From the NCBI GenBank assembly GCA_025359085.1, contig JANYHL010000068.1:1-52344 (forward strand): a DNA stretch of 52,344 nucleotides, written 5' to 3'. The translations under genes and the position numbers were made by a program. A model generated the notes under the pieces. It saw only the letters and a program-made list of their open reading frames with translations. It had not been told where the DNA came from and made no database searches. Each line of letters opens with the position of its first letter. Position 1 is the first letter of the stretch. Shown here piece by piece: positions 1 through 8,469 of this stretch. Source of the DNA: Gammaproteobacteria bacterium (GTDB taxonomy: Bacteria > Pseudomonadota > Gammaproteobacteria > Burkholderiales > Burkholderiaceae_C).

Positions 1-1
1 T

Positions 2-652
2 ACAGCCATTATTGGCATAAATCTGGAGAATAAGCGCCCAAGCACCCGGTTTGGGATTGGGCTGGCGTTGCTGGGCTCGAACCAGTGGAGCTGGACTGAT
101 GTGCCGGCGCAAGCGAGCGCCACGGTGCATGTGGCCTTCAAGCCGCCACGGCGCGGCCTGCACCGCGTTCCCGCGCTGACGGCTGAAACCCGCTTTCCAC
201 TCGGCACGTTTCGGGTCTGGACGGTCTGGCGACCGGCCGCCCAGGTGTTGGTCTACCCGGCCCCCGAACCCCATGCGCCACCCTTGCCACTGGGTCAGCC
301 CCGCGCGGGTGATGCCGCCGCGGCGCCAGCACCCGGCAGCGGTGACTACGATGGCATCCGCGCCTACCGCCGTGGCGACCCGCTGAAGCTGGTGGTCTGG
401 AAAAAAGCCGCCCGGGCCAATGAACTGGTCAGCCGTGACACGCAGCAGGTGCAACGCCACGAACTGTGGCTGGAGCCGCAGCAAACCGGCCTGCCCCAGC
501 CGGAGCAACAGTTGTCGCGCCTGTGCGCCTGGGTGCTGCTGGCCGAGCAGCAGGGGCTCGATTACGGCTTGCGCCTGGCTGGTCTGGAAATAAAACCCAG
601 CCACGGCGAGACGCACCAACGCCGCTGCCTGCAAGCGCTGGCGCTGTGCTGA
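2..652 (+). CDS. DUF58 family protein, 5' end outside window
   Basis: This is the C-terminal part of a DUF58 protein; the frame is open from base 2, so the start lies before the window. The family signature is visible as DGIRAYRRGDPLKLVVWKKA near codons 115-134 of the visible part, where the YRRGD and WKKAAR elements are characteristic. DUF58 proteins are membrane-associated proteins of unknown biochemical function, usually encoded after a MoxR-type AAA ATPase and before a TgpA transglutaminase. The transglutaminase gene indeed follows 16 bp downstream. A TTG at 68 is an internal codon rather than a likely start, because the reading frame and family similarity continue upstream. The family call is confident; its function is not known. 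Confidence 0.85.
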   Translation, partial: TAIIGINLENKRPSTRFGIGLALLGSNQWSWTDVPAQASATVHVAFKPPRRGLHRVPALTAETRFPLGTFRVWTVWRPAAQVLVYPAPEPHAPPLPLGQPRAGDAAAAPAPGSGDYDGIRAYRRGDPLKLVVWKKAARANELVSRDTQQVQRHELWLEPQQTGLPQPEQQLSRLCAWVLLAEQQGLDYGLRLAGLEIKPSHGETHQRRCLQALALC

Positions 653-668
653 GCCCAGACCCGCTGCC

Positions 669-2690
669 ATGCTGAACCCGCTCCATCACCTGCGCCTGCT
701 GCCGCGCGACAGCCGCGACACCTTGTTCATGCTGGGGGTGATCGCCTGGGTGGCGTTGCCGCAAGTGAGTCATTTGCCGCTGTGGTGCAGTCTGCTCAGC
801 GGCGCGGTCATGCTGTGGCGCGGCTGGCTGGCCCTGACCGTGCGGCCGCTGCCCGCGCGCTGGTGGCTGTGGGTGCTGCTGGTGCTGACCGTGGGCGCCA
901 CGCTGTTCACCCACAAGACCCTGCTCGGGCGCGATGCCGGCCTGACCCTGATCATGGTGCTGTTGGCCTTGAAGACGCTCGAACTGCGCGCCCGCCGTGA
1001 TGCGTTCGTGGTGTTTTTCCTCAGCTTCTTCATGATGCTGAGCAACTTCTTCTTTTCACAGTCACTGCTGACCGCGGGCGCCATGCTGATCGCGCTGCTG
1101 GGCCTGCTGACCGCCCTGGTCAATGCCCATATGCCGGTGGGCAGGCCGCCTTTGTTGCAATCGGCCCGCATCGCAGCATCAATGACCCTGCTCGGCGCGC
1201 CGATCATGGTGCTGCTTTTTTTGCTGTTTCCGCGTCTGGCGCCACTGTGGGGCGTGCCCAGCGACGCCATGAGTGGGCGTAGCGGCTTGTCGGCCACGAT
1301 GCAGGTCGGCAATATCGCCAGCCTGGCCCTCGATGACAGCATTGCCATGCGTATCCGCTTTGATGGCGCGCCGCCCCGTCAGTCGGACCTTTATTTTCGC
1401 GGGCCGGTGCTCTCAAGCTTTGACGGGCGCAGCTGGCAACCGCTGCGCTCCGGGCTGTCGGCACGGCTGCGGCCGCTGGCCAATCTGCAGGTGCAGGGCG
1501 CGCCGGTCAACTACCAGGTGACTCTGGAGCCTAATCAGCACCCTTGGTTGCTGCTGCTGGACGCCACGCCGAACGCACCGGAGTTGGCGGGCTTCGAGGC
1601 CCGCATGACGACCGAGTTGCAATGGCAGGTGGAGCGCCCGATCACCGACCTGCTGCGCTACACGGCCAGCAGCTACCCCGACTTCAGCCACGGCCCGCTG
1701 CGCCAGGTGGCGGGTCTGCAAGACTATCTGGAACTACCGACCGGCTTCAACCCGCGCACGCTGCAACTGGCCGCCGAGCTGCGGCGCGACCCGCGTTATG
1801 CCGCAGACGACGGCACCCAGTTAGTGGCGGCGCTGCTGCAGCGCCTGCGCACGGGCGGCTACGTCTACACCCTGGAGCCCGGCGTATATGGCCGCGACAG
1901 CGCTGACGAATTCTGGTTTGACCGCAAAGAGGGCTTTTGCGAGCACATCGCGTCCAGCTTCGTCATCCTGCTGCGTGCGCTCAATCTGCCCGCGCGCGTC
2001 GTCACCGGCTACCAGGGCGGTGAACAAAATGCCGTCGACGGTTTCTGGACCGTGCGCCAGAGCGACGCCCACGCCTGGGCCGAAGTCTGGCTGAACGGGC
2101 GTGGCTGGGTGCGCGTGGACCCCACCGCCGCCGTGGCGCCGGGGCGAATTGGCAGCTTGCAACGCCTGCAGGCGCCGCGTGGCGTTATCGCCGAGGCCTT
2201 GCTCGGCAATGTCAGCCCGGCGCTGGCGCTCAACCTGCGCGCCGTGTGGGATGCCATCAACAACCGCTGGAACCAGTCGGTGCTGAACTACACGCAGCGC
2301 AATCAGCTCAAGCTGCTCAAAAATCTGGGCTTTGAGTCGCCGAGCTGGGAAGACCTGGTCTACCTGCTGCTCGGCATCGGGGTGCTGGCCAGCCTGGGCG
2401 GCGCAGCCTGGACCCTGTGGGAGCGCAAGCGCCAGGACCCGTGGCTGCGCCTGCTGGCGCAGGCAGCCAAGGGTCTGCAAAAGGCGGGTGTCCGACTAGC
2501 CCCGAGCAGCCCGCCGCGCCGCATGGCCGAGCAATTGCGCGCCCAGCTCGGCCCCGAGCACCCCGCCGTCCCGCGCATCAGCAACTGGCTGCTGCGCCTG
2601 GAAGCGCTGCGCTATGCGCCACCCGGCGCCCAGCACAACCGCATCGCCACCCTGCAACGTGAATTCAAACGACTGCAATGGCCCAGGTGA
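669..2690 (+). CDS. tgpA: TgpA-type membrane transglutaminase (DUF3488/transglutaminase-like/DUF4129)
   Basis: A 673-residue inner-membrane protein with several N-terminal membrane segments (about residues 15-195), a large extracytoplasmic transglutaminase-like domain, and one more membrane segment near 570-590 followed by a soluble DUF4129-like tail. The papain-type triad is visible as Cys424 in EGFCEHI, His468 in SDAHAW and Asp484 in VRVDPT. Homologues such as Pseudomonas TgpA act on the periplasmic side; the physiological substrate is unclear. It is co-directional with the DUF58 gene 16 bp upstream. The ancestral downstream partner was mltB: GTG 2687 overlaps the tgpA stop as GTGA, and the same overlap survives at 6733 in the duplicated copy of the tgpA tail. 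Confidence 0.92.
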   Translation: MLNPLHHLRLLPRDSRDTLFMLGVIAWVALPQVSHLPLWCSLLSGAVMLWRGWLALTVRPLPARWWLWVLLVLTVGATLFTHKTLLGRDAGLTLIMVLLALKTLELRARRDAFVVFFLSFFMMLSNFFFSQSLLTAGAMLIALLGLLTALVNAHMPVGRPPLLQSARIAASMTLLGAPIMVLLFLLFPRLAPLWGVPSDAMSGRSGLSATMQVGNIASLALDDSIAMRIRFDGAPPRQSDLYFRGPVLSSFDGRSWQPLRSGLSARLRPLANLQVQGAPVNYQVTLEPNQHPWLLLLDATPNAPELAGFEARMTTELQWQVERPITDLLRYTASSYPDFSHGPLRQVAGLQDYLELPTGFNPRTLQLAAELRRDPRYAADDGTQLVAALLQRLRTGGYVYTLEPGVYGRDSADEFWFDRKEGFCEHIASSFVILLRALNLPARVVTGYQGGEQNAVDGFWTVRQSDAHAWAEVWLNGRGWVRVDPTAAVAPGRIGSLQRLQAPRGVIAEALLGNVSPALALNLRAVWDAINNRWNQSVLNYTQRNQLKLLKNLGFESPSWEDLVYLLLGIGVLASLGGAAWTLWERKRQDPWLRLLAQAAKGLQKAGVRLAPSSPPRRMAEQLRAQLGPEHPAVPRISNWLLRLEALRYAPPGAQHNRIATLQREFKRLQWPR

Positions 2691-3212
2691 GCGCAATTTT
2701 TTTACTACATTTTTTATAGCTTCTTACGCCCTATCGACGGGGGCTAGAGCCCTGAATGGCTCTAAGCCTGAGGCGATTGTCCTGAACGCCGTGCCGACGT
2801 CAAAAATTATCAAAACGGCACACACGACAAAGCGGGCGAAAGCGGCCATTCATCAGCGCCACCTGGCCCTCACCGAGGCGGCCAGGCGATTGGCCAAGCC
2901 CACTACTTGCCGCAAGTGGCCAAATACATCCAGCCACCGCCGCCGAGCACGCCTAAAAACTGGCAGCTTTACCGCAGTCGCTTCATCGATTCGGTGCGCA
3001 TCAAGGCCGGCTTCCAGTTCTGGCAAGACAACCGGGAGACGCTGGCGCGTGCGCAACAGCAGACTGGCGTGCCCGCCGAGATCATCGTCGGCATCATCGG
3101 GGTGGAGACCATTTATGGTCAGCAGATGGGCAGCTTTCGGGTCATCGACGCGTTGAGCACCCTGGCTTTTGATTTTCCGGCCAACCACCCCCGCGCGGCA
3201 ACCCGCAGCCAA
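2617..3212 (+). repeat. Direct repeat copy A (tgpA tail plus 5' part of mltB)
   Basis: This stretch is clearly homologous to about 6663-7375. Both begin in the last codons of tgpA (GCCCAGCACA..CCGC shared) and run through the mltB signal region and catalytic segment. Copy A lacks 109 bp that in copy B are 6942-7050, and it stops matching at about 3205-3212. Many single-base differences separate the copies, so the duplication is not recent. Confidence 0.85.
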
Positions 3213-3215
3213 TAG
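2687..3215 (+). pseudogene. Truncated and frameshifted mltB copy
   Basis: Degenerate duplicate of the lytic transglycosylase gene at 6733. The ancestral GTG at 2687 still overlaps the tgpA stop, but its frame ends at TAG after ten codons because of an indel in the T-rich stretch. The homologous protein frame is picked up near 2700 (FIASYALSTGARAL), is broken again at 2888/2889 by a 109-bp deletion, resumes near 2890 (LPQVAKYIQPP through FRVIDALSTLAFDFP) and stops at 3213-3215. The C-terminal half of the enzyme is missing. The catalytic Glu segment GVETIYGQQMG is still encoded, but no single frame links it to a signal peptide, so a functional product is unlikely. Confidence 0.88.
2711..2754 (+). 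repeat. Dispersed repeat family A, copy 1
   Basis: It contains TTTTTATAGC, TTCTTACGCC, CTATCGACGG and GGGCTAGAGCC in order, matching the copy at 6762-6804 nearly base for base. It lies in the signal-peptide region of the mltB pseudogene and was copied with it. Confidence 0.8.
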
Positions 3216-3317
3216 TTCGACCTCCACCACTTCTTGATACGGCTAACCAGCAGATCGGTACACCTTGCGCAATCGCTGGGTGTGAATCCGTTTGAGGGAC
3301 ACTTGCTGGCGGCTCAT
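3201..3317 (-). pseudogene. 5' remnant of an unknown small gene following umuC
   Basis: Three bases after the umuC stop an ATG at 3317 opens a frame MSRQQVSLKRIHTQRLRKVY that continues RSAG and then hits TAG. Read through that stop, the frame continues PYQEVVEVELLAAG up to the junction with the mltB duplicate at about 3201-3212. The continuation looks like one coding frame with Trp (TGG) changed to TAG and the rest lost at the junction. I do not recognise the function with confidence; similar small proteins with a YRSAGWP-like motif are, from memory, found on Burkholderiales mobile DNA. It would have been the last gene of the umuD-cho-umuC operon. Confidence 0.5.
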
Positions 3318-3320
3318 GGC

Positions 3321-4625
3321 TCAGGCCCTCACCAACGCCAGACCATCCCAGTCCGTGGTGTACCCAGGCGTGCGCCGCTCCTGTTTCATGCGCCACTGCC
3401 GCTTTTCGCCCGCCAGGCCTGCGCTGGCCAGGGCCACTGTGTTTCGTCCGAACCGCTGATTCACTGCATCCAGTGCCTGCATCAGCCGACTTCCTCCAGG
3501 GTCTGCAACATCGTCATCAAGTGCCAATTCCTGCTGGACTAAATCAGCGGGCCGCAGATCAAGCAGCATCACGCCTGCCTTGGCATATCGGTACCCAGGT
3601 CGGTAGATCGCCTGCAAGCCCAGCAGTGCTGCTTGGCTGATGTCACGACTGTCATTGCTGGGTCGCCTGAGCGGAACCACCGTTGAGCGCGAATACTGCA
3701 AGTCTTGTGTCCGAAAGGGGCTGGTGCGGATGAACGTCAGAACTTGTCCGGCATGGCCGTTTTGCAGACGCAATTTTTGTGCAGCCCGACTGGCATACTC
3801 CGTCACCGCCTCTTGTAGTGAGGACAAGTCAAGCACCGCATGGCCAAAGCTGCGCGTGCAGGCAATCTCCTGTTTCGCCGGTGGCTCGTGCTCCAAACCA
3901 ATGCAGTCGGTGCCCTGCAGTTCACAAACGGTTCGCTCCAGCACAACTGACCAGCGGCGTTTGACCATAACAGGATCAAGTCGCGCCAGGTCGAGAACGG
4001 TGTGGATGCCAGCCTCCTTGAGTTGCTCACCGATGCGTCTGCCTACGCCCCAGACTTCACCGACCTCCGTGGCCAGCATCAATGCATCGCGCTCCATTGG
4101 CTCCAAATCACCAAGATTACAGACTTGGGCGTGATGTTCAGGGTAACTGCCCGGTTTACGTTCTGCTGTCTTGGAAATGTGATTAGCCAGCTTGGCCAGG
4201 GTCTTGGTCGGGCCAATCCCGATGCCGCAGGCAATACCGATCCATTTAAGGATGCGGCAACGGATTTTGCGACTGCGCAAGGTCATGTCGCCCGTGATGC
4301 CGGTCAGATCAACGAACGACTCGTCAATTGAATACACCTCTTGGCGGTGTCCCAAGCCAGCAGCCAGACTCATCATGCGGTCACTCATATCGCCGTAAAG
4401 CGCAAAATTGGCCGACAACGCGACCAGTCCGTCTGATTCCTCAAAATGACGAATTTGAAACCAGGGTGCGCCCATCTTGATGCCGAGCGTTTTTGCTTCG
4501 TTTGACCTGGCAATCGCGCAGCCATCGTTGTTGGACAGCACCACTACCGGTCGGCCATTCAAACTGGGGCGAAACACCCTCTCGCAGCTGACATAGAAAT
4601 TATTGCCGTCGATCAAGGCGTACAT
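3321..4625 (-). CDS. umuC: DNA polymerase V catalytic subunit UmuC
   Basis: A Y-family translesion polymerase of 434 residues, close to the 422 of E. coli UmuC. The active-site carboxylates are visible: Asp6 in [10 protein letters not shown] and Asp101-Glu102 in [10 protein letters not shown]. With processed UmuD it copies damaged templates during the SOS response. It starts 18 bp after the cho-like gene and is the third gene of an operon controlled by the LexA box at 5952-5971. The cassette sits inside a duplicated tgpA/mltB segment, which suggests acquisition by transfer; similar cassettes are common on plasmids and integrative elements. No frameshift is visible, so it should be functional. 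Confidence 0.95.
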   Translation of the reverse strand: MYALIDGNNFYVSCERVFRPSLNGRPVVVLSNNDGCAIARSNEAKTLGIKMGAPWFQIRHFEESDGLVALSANFALYGDMSDRMMSLAAGLGHRQEVYSIDESFVDLTGITGDMTLRSRKIRCRILKWIGIACGIGIGPTKTLAKLANHISKTAERKPGSYPEHHAQVCNLGDLEPMERDALMLATEVGEVWGVGRRIGEQLKEAGIHTVLDLARLDPVMVKRRWSVVLERTVCELQGTDCIGLEHEPPAKQEIACTRSFGHAVLDLSSLQEAVTEYASRAAQKLRLQNGHAGQVLTFIRTSPFRTQDLQYSRSTVVPLRRPSNDSRDISQAALLGLQAIYRPGYRYAKAGVMLLDLRPADLVQQELALDDDVADPGGSRLMQALDAVNQRFGRNTVALASAGLAGEKRQWRMKQERRTPGYTTDWDGLALVRA

Positions 4626-4643
4626 GGCCCAATCCTTGTTGCG

Positions 4644-5504
4644 CTACAGCACCACAATTTCAACTTTGCCGCTGAGCATGGGTTTGCACAAAATTTTGTA
4701 CCCATCCGCATCAAAACCAATGGCTTGAACACTGAGTTCTTTGGCTTTATCCATCTCGCTGACGCTGCCCAAATAGCACCAGTTGTTAATCACATGAATT
4801 TGGTCGATGTCCTCAAAACGCTCCATCAGCCCCACCGCACCCGGATAGGGCCAACACATAACCTTGAATACCTGCAGGCTCATGAGCAACCTGTCATGGT
4901 GGGTTTGGATGCTCTCGCTGCCTCGACATAGACCGGCGCACTGGTGCAACATGGCACGAAAGCAGGGTTTGCCGGGTTGAAGTTTCTCCAAACCCAAGGC
5001 CCCATAGCAAAGTTGCTGGTCATCCGCAATCTTGCGCAATCCTTCCAGCGCCGCGTGTCTGCTGGCAAACAGCCCATGCAAGTCAGCTTCCTGCGCAAAA
5101 TTGATCTCTCTGGAATCCACGATGGTGGGGACATTATTCTTCATTTTGAAAGAATAAAGGAGTCGATTTCGGCGCAGTTTTTTATTATGTAGGGGTTGCT
5201 GTTGTTTGATCATGCTGGCTTCAAGCAGCAGTGCGCCAATTTCGCCTGCTGTGCGAATATGGCTAATGCGCCGGGTTTGACGCAACATGCGAGCTTCTTT
5301 TACCGTCCGAAGGTGCGACAGTACCCGGCTGCGAAGGTCAACACTTTTTCCAATGTACACAGGCAAGTCACCCTCTTCCCCATGAAACACATAAACACCG
5401 GGCGCGTGCGGTAAGTCTTCAATGGCTTGACGCAGGTGCATTGGGTAATCATAAATTTGCACATCATTCGATTCGTGTGGACGCTGATTTCTTGAACGCA
5501 TCAT
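4644..5504 (-). CDS. cho: Cho-like GIY-YIG excinuclease
   Basis: A 286-residue UvrC-related nuclease, near the length of E. coli Cho (295). The GIY-YIG module is at the N-terminus (GVYVFHGEE, then VYIGKSVDLRSRV, then the catalytic-Glu segment GALLLEASMIKQQQP). Further on lies a small Cys-containing region (CFRAMLHQCAGLCRG) as in the UvrC/Cho family. Cho makes the 3' incision in nucleotide excision repair, including at bulky lesions UvrC handles poorly. I start it at ATG 5504 because this shares one base with the umuD stop (TGATG), giving translational coupling; the longer frame to 5633 lies entirely over umuD. Its position between umuD and umuC couples excision and bypass in one SOS transcript. 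Confidence 0.88.
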   Translation of the reverse strand: MMRSRNQRPHESNDVQIYDYPMHLRQAIEDLPHAPGVYVFHGEEGDLPVYIGKSVDLRSRVLSHLRTVKEARMLRQTRRISHIRTAGEIGALLLEASMIKQQQPLHNKKLRRNRLLYSFKMKNNVPTIVDSREINFAQEADLHGLFASRHAALEGLRKIADDQQLCYGALGLEKLQPGKPCFRAMLHQCAGLCRGSESIQTHHDRLLMSLQVFKVMCWPYPGAVGLMERFEDIDQIHVINNWCYLGSVSEMDKAKELSVQAIGFDADGYKILCKPMLSGKVEIVVL

Positions 5505-5947
5505 CAGACTCTGAATTGCTTGATGGATGCGACTACCACACCCCAAATCTCGACGGTTTGACCGTCGGCCGGGTTGATGTCTGGAAAGGTCACATTTGCA
5601 GCCTTGAGTTTCATGCGTCCGGATCGCTGCCACAGGGTCTTGCAGACAAACTCTCCGTCAACCATGGCAATGACGATGTGACCAGAACGCGCCGTGATGG
5701 CACGATCAACCAGCACGACATCATTGTCAAAAATGCCAGCGTCCTTCATAGATTCACCGCGCACACGCAGTAAAAAGGTGGCCTGCGGGTGTTTGATCAA
5801 CTGCGCCATCAAGTCAACACGCTGCACCGCATGGTCTTCGGCTGGCGATGGAAAGCCCGCAGCCACCCGGCACGGCAACACACTGACCATGGTTGTGATC
5901 AACGAGAGTGCGACGGGTTGGTCAAGCGGGATTGTGACGAGGCTCAT
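5504..5947 (-). CDS. umuD: UmuD, SOS-processed polymerase V subunit
   Basis: A 147-residue S24-type self-cleaving protein. The Ala30-Gly31 cleavage site (VAAGFPSP), nucleophile Ser66 (RGESMKD) and Lys103 (FVCKTL) are all present. RecA-stimulated cleavage gives UmuD', which forms polymerase V with UmuC. ATG 5947 starts only four bases after a LexA box and has no visible Shine-Dalgarno. The predicted promoter would give a leader of about five bases, so translation may be near-leaderless; Met20 is the only later ATG before the cleavage site. The stop overlaps the next gene's start. Confidence 0.92.
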   Translation of the reverse strand: MSLVTIPLDQPVALSLITTMVSVLPCRVAAGFPSPAEDHAVQRVDLMAQLIKHPQATFLLRVRGESMKDAGIFDNDVVLVDRAITARSGHIVIAMVDGEFVCKTLWQRSGRMKLKAANVTFPDINPADGQTVEIWGVVVASIKQFRV

Positions 5948-5951
5948 GAAT

Positions 5952-5971
5952 TACTGCTTTTATATACAGTA
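5952..5971 (-). promoter_or_regulatory. LexA (SOS) box of umuD operon
   Basis: On the minus strand this reads TACTGTATATAAAAGCAGTA, matching the E. coli SOS consensus TACTGTATATATATACAGTA except in the right-hand interior. Both CTG/CAG half-site cores are intact. It overlaps the predicted -10 element. Confidence 0.9.
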
Positions 5972-5987
5972 TACGGCAAGACCTCAA
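5959..5987 (-). promoter_or_regulatory. Predicted sigma-70 promoter of umuD
   Basis: On the minus strand, TTGAGG (5987-5982) and TATAAA (5964-5959) are separated by 17 bp. The -10 lies inside the LexA box, the usual repressor arrangement. Transcription would begin about five bases before ATG 5947. Confidence 0.65.
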
Positions 5988-6662
5988 CTATTTGCGTCAC
6001 ACCTGCCCAATGTTTGAGCACACGCCAATACCCCATGGCCGGAATTTGTCAACGACTTTGAGACACCGGAACACATTAATTTAGGGTGCAATCGAGTGGT
6101 TTCTTACTGAGGTCGAACTCCTTTTCGGTGAATTGATCCAGACAGCGACGGGCAACTTGGGAAGTTGAGGGCAGTTGCGTTTGAACCGTTTGGGGTGTGC
6201 GTCAAAGGCCGCGCCCAATGTTTTGGCACGTTCCTCGTACAAGGCTAGTGCGATGTCCGACCCGCTTTGCATGGCCCCCCGGTACATCCGCTCGCCAGAC
6301 GGCGCGTAAAGCAGGTCGCGCAGCAGTGCGTCGGTGCGCGACCGATTTTTTGTTTCCACCGAGCGGCGGTGAGAATCCGTGGCCAGCACCTCGTGTATGG
6401 GCTGGGATTTTTTTGCCCGAAGCGCCAGTGTTGGCGCGGTTCCCGTGCATTGACTCGCGCGCGGCACCCAACGACCACACCAGTTCCGGCAAGTTGGTGA
6501 CTTCGCCTGATTGGCTGCCTTGACCAGTCGGACTGACTTGGAAGATGATGTGCGCGCTTATCCCCCCCCCACAATCGTCCACGATGGCGCTGAAATCGCG
6601 TCCACGTTCAGTCTGAAACGCTGTCCACGATAGGCTGAAATATGCAATTGTCATTTGCCGCC
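5988..6662 (-). mobile_element. Insertion-sequence debris (IS3-like transposase C-terminus remnant)
   Basis: About 670 bp without an intact gene. On the minus strand the frame ending at 6081 encodes AFDAHPKRFKRNCPQLPKLP followed by VAVWINSPK. This resembles the C-terminal end of IS3-family transposases, where a HPERF..PP..P..VWINPP pattern is common. Upstream frames are broken and carry no recognisable DDE core, so this is decayed. I saw no clear terminal inverted repeats. The rest of the interval shows nothing I can name. Its place between the SOS cassette and the right-hand duplicate fits a mobile origin of the insert. Confidence 0.4.
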
Positions 6663-7375
6663 GAATAGCCACTGCCCAGCACAGCCGCCTCGCTACACTG
6701 CAAAGTGAATTCAAACTACTGCACTGGCCCCCGTGACTTCAAAGCTTCTTTTTTATGCTACATTTTTTATAGCTGCTTACGCCCTATCGACGGGGGCTAG
6801 AGCCCTGAATGACTCTAAGCCTGAGGCGATTGTCCTGAACGCCGCGCCGACGTCAAAAATTATCAAGACGGCACACAAGACAAAGCAGGCGAAAACGGCC
6901 ATTCATCAGCGCCACCTGGCCCTCGCCCAGGCGGCCAGACGACAGCCCGCGCTGGCAGGGCCAAGCTATGCGCAGCGGGCTGACGCCATGCTGGCCGCCG
7001 ATGACATCGCGGCACGCCGCGATCTGCCGCCTGATTGGGTGCGCCTGACCATTGGCCAAGCCCGCTACTTGCCGCAAGTGGCCAAATACATCCAGCCACC
7101 GCCGCCGGGCACGCCTAAAAACTGGCAGCTTTACCGCAGCCGCTTCATCGACCCGGTGCGCATCAAGGCCGGCGTCCAGTTCTGGCAAGACAACCGGGAG
7201 ACGCTGGCGCGGGCGCAACAGCAGACTGGCGTGCCTGCGGAGATCATCGTCGGCATCATCGGGGTGGAGACCATTTATGGTCAGCAGATGGGCAGTTTTC
7301 GGGTCATTGACACGTTGAGCACACTGGCTTTTGATTTTCCGGCCAACCACCCCCGTGCGGCAGCCCGCAGCGAGT
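6663..7375 (+). repeat. Direct repeat copy B (tgpA tail plus mltB)
   Basis: Homologous to 2617-3212. It starts with a fragment of the last tgpA codons, ending with TGA at 6734-6736 that overlaps the mltB GTG, and continues into the intact mltB. Relative to copy A it holds an extra 109 bp (6942-7050), which restores the frame, so copy A suffered the deletion. Confidence 0.85.
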
Positions 7376-7929
7376 TCTTCAAGGCCGAGCTGGAACAGTT
7401 TTTGAGCCTGACCCACCGAACGGGTGTGGACCCGCTGACTCCCCTGGGCAGTTTTGCCGGGGCCATGGGCATGGCACAATTCATGCCGTCGAGCTGGGTG
7501 AAATACGCGATTGACTTTGACGGCGATGACCGGGTGGACCTGTTCAACAGCGCGGCCGACGCCATCGGTTCGGTCGCCAACTATTTCAAGGCCTTTCACT
7601 GGCAAGTCGGCCTGCCGACCCATTACGCGGTGCGTTTTGATAGCGCGACGCTGAACCTGCCTGCACTGCTGGCAAACGACATCCGGCCCACCTTCAGCGT
7701 CGAAAGCTTTGTCGCCCACGGCGCCGTGCTTGAAGGCGCCGCCCTGCAACACCCCCGCCCGCTGGCGCTGGTGGAGTTGCAAAATGGCGATGAACCCCCC
7801 AGCTACGTGGCTGGCACTGAAAATTTCTATGCCATCACGCGCTACAACTGGAGCAGCTACTATGCCATGGCCGTGATTGAACTGGGCCAAGAAGTGGCGC
7901 AAAAAATGGCACGCGCCCGCAGTCAATAA
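6733..7929 (+). CDS. mltB: MltB-type lytic murein transglycosylase
   Basis: A 398-residue SLT_2/MltB family enzyme that cleaves the MurNAc-GlcNAc bond of peptidoglycan with 1,6-anhydro ring formation in the periplasm. The catalytic Glu is Glu179 in GIIGVETIYGQQMG; the family's FAGAMGMAQFMPSSW and DFDGDDRVDLF segments follow. GTG 6733 is chosen because it overlaps the remnant tgpA stop as GTGA, as in the ancestral arrangement. The N-terminus (LLFYATFFIAAYALSTGARA) is a plausible signal peptide without a lipobox Cys, and residues 10-24 are encoded by a dispersed repeat (6762-6804). This is the functional copy; the one at 2687 is broken. Confidence 0.9.
   Translation: MTSKLLFYATFFIAAYALSTGARALNDSKPEAIVLNAAPTSKIIKTAHKTKQAKTAIHQRHLALAQAARRQPALAGPSYAQRADAMLAADDIAARRDLPPDWVRLTIGQARYLPQVAKYIQPPPPGTPKNWQLYRSRFIDPVRIKAGVQFWQDNRETLARAQQQTGVPAEIIVGIIGVETIYGQQMGSFRVIDTLSTLAFDFPANHPRAAARSEFFKAELEQFLSLTHRTGVDPLTPLGSFAGAMGMAQFMPSSWVKYAIDFDGDDRVDLFNSAADAIGSVANYFKAFHWQVGLPTHYAVRFDSATLNLPALLANDIRPTFSVESFVAHGAVLEGAALQHPRPLALVELQNGDEPPSYVAGTENFYAITRYNWSSYYAMAVIELGQEVAQKMARARSQ
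6762..6804 (+). repeat. Dispersed repeat family A, copy 2 (in mltB signal peptide)
   Basis: It reads ATTTTTTATAGCTGCTTACG and then CCCTATCGACGGGGGCTAG, AGCC. In frame it encodes FFIAAYALSTGARA, the hydrophobic core and end of the MltB signal peptide. The same reading frame AYxxTGA is used in the SIMPL, YgiQ and hydrolase copies. Confidence 0.85.
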
Positions 7930-7981
7930 TTGACCGGCCCGGCACCCTCTCTCCCCTGGATCACCACCTGATTTTTACCTT

Positions 7982-8455
7982 ATGGCCAAGAAACCTGACA
8001 CCGCTTCCCGCATTGCCGACAACAAGAAGGCGGCCTACAACTATTTTTTCGAAGAGCGCTTTGAAGCCGGCCTGGTGCTCGAAGGCTGGGAGGTCAAGTC
8101 GCTGCGTGAAGGCAAGGTGCAGATCACCGACGGTTACGTGGTCATTCGCAACGGCGAGCTGTTTGTCATCGGTCTGCAGATCAACCCGCTGGGCACCGCT
8201 TCCACCCACATCAGCCCCGACAAGCAGCGCACCAAGAAACTCCTGATGCACAAGGAGGAAATCAAGCGTTTGATTGGCAAGGTCGAGCAAAAAGGCTACA
8301 CCCTGGTGCCGCTCAATCTGCACTGGAAAGCCGGCAAAATCAAATGTGAAATCGCGCTGGCCAAGGGCAAGGCCGAGCACGACAAGCGTGACACCATCAA
8401 AGACCGCGAAGGCAAGCGCGAGGTCGAGCGGGCGATGAAAACCAATCACCGGTAA
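7982..8455 (+). CDS. smpB: SsrA-binding protein SmpB
   Basis: A 157-residue protein matching SmpB along its length. [20 protein letters not shown] and [11 protein letters not shown] form the conserved beta-barrel core, and the basic tail [20 protein letters not shown] precedes the end. SmpB binds tmRNA and brings it to stalled ribosomes for trans-translation. ATG 7982 gives the usual N-terminus ([17 protein letters not shown]). The ssrA gene itself is not seen in this window. It is co-directional with mltB, 52 bp downstream of it. Confidence 0.96.
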   Translation: MAKKPDTASRIADNKKAAYNYFFEERFEAGLVLEGWEVKSLREGKVQITDGYVVIRNGELFVIGLQINPLGTASTHISPDKQRTKKLLMHKEEIKRLIGKVEQKGYTLVPLNLHWKAGKIKCEIALAKGKAEHDKRDTIKDREGKREVERAMKTNHR

Positions 8456-8469
8456 ATATTTTTCCGACC

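Noticed and set aside
4644..5633. Full-length start of the cho-like gene at 5633
   Set aside because: The extra 43 codons lie over umuD and do not resemble the family; the coupled ATG at 5504 is better.
6853..7926. 357-codon open frame antisense to mltB
   Set aside because: It is compositional; the mltB strand has the catalytic and family motifs.
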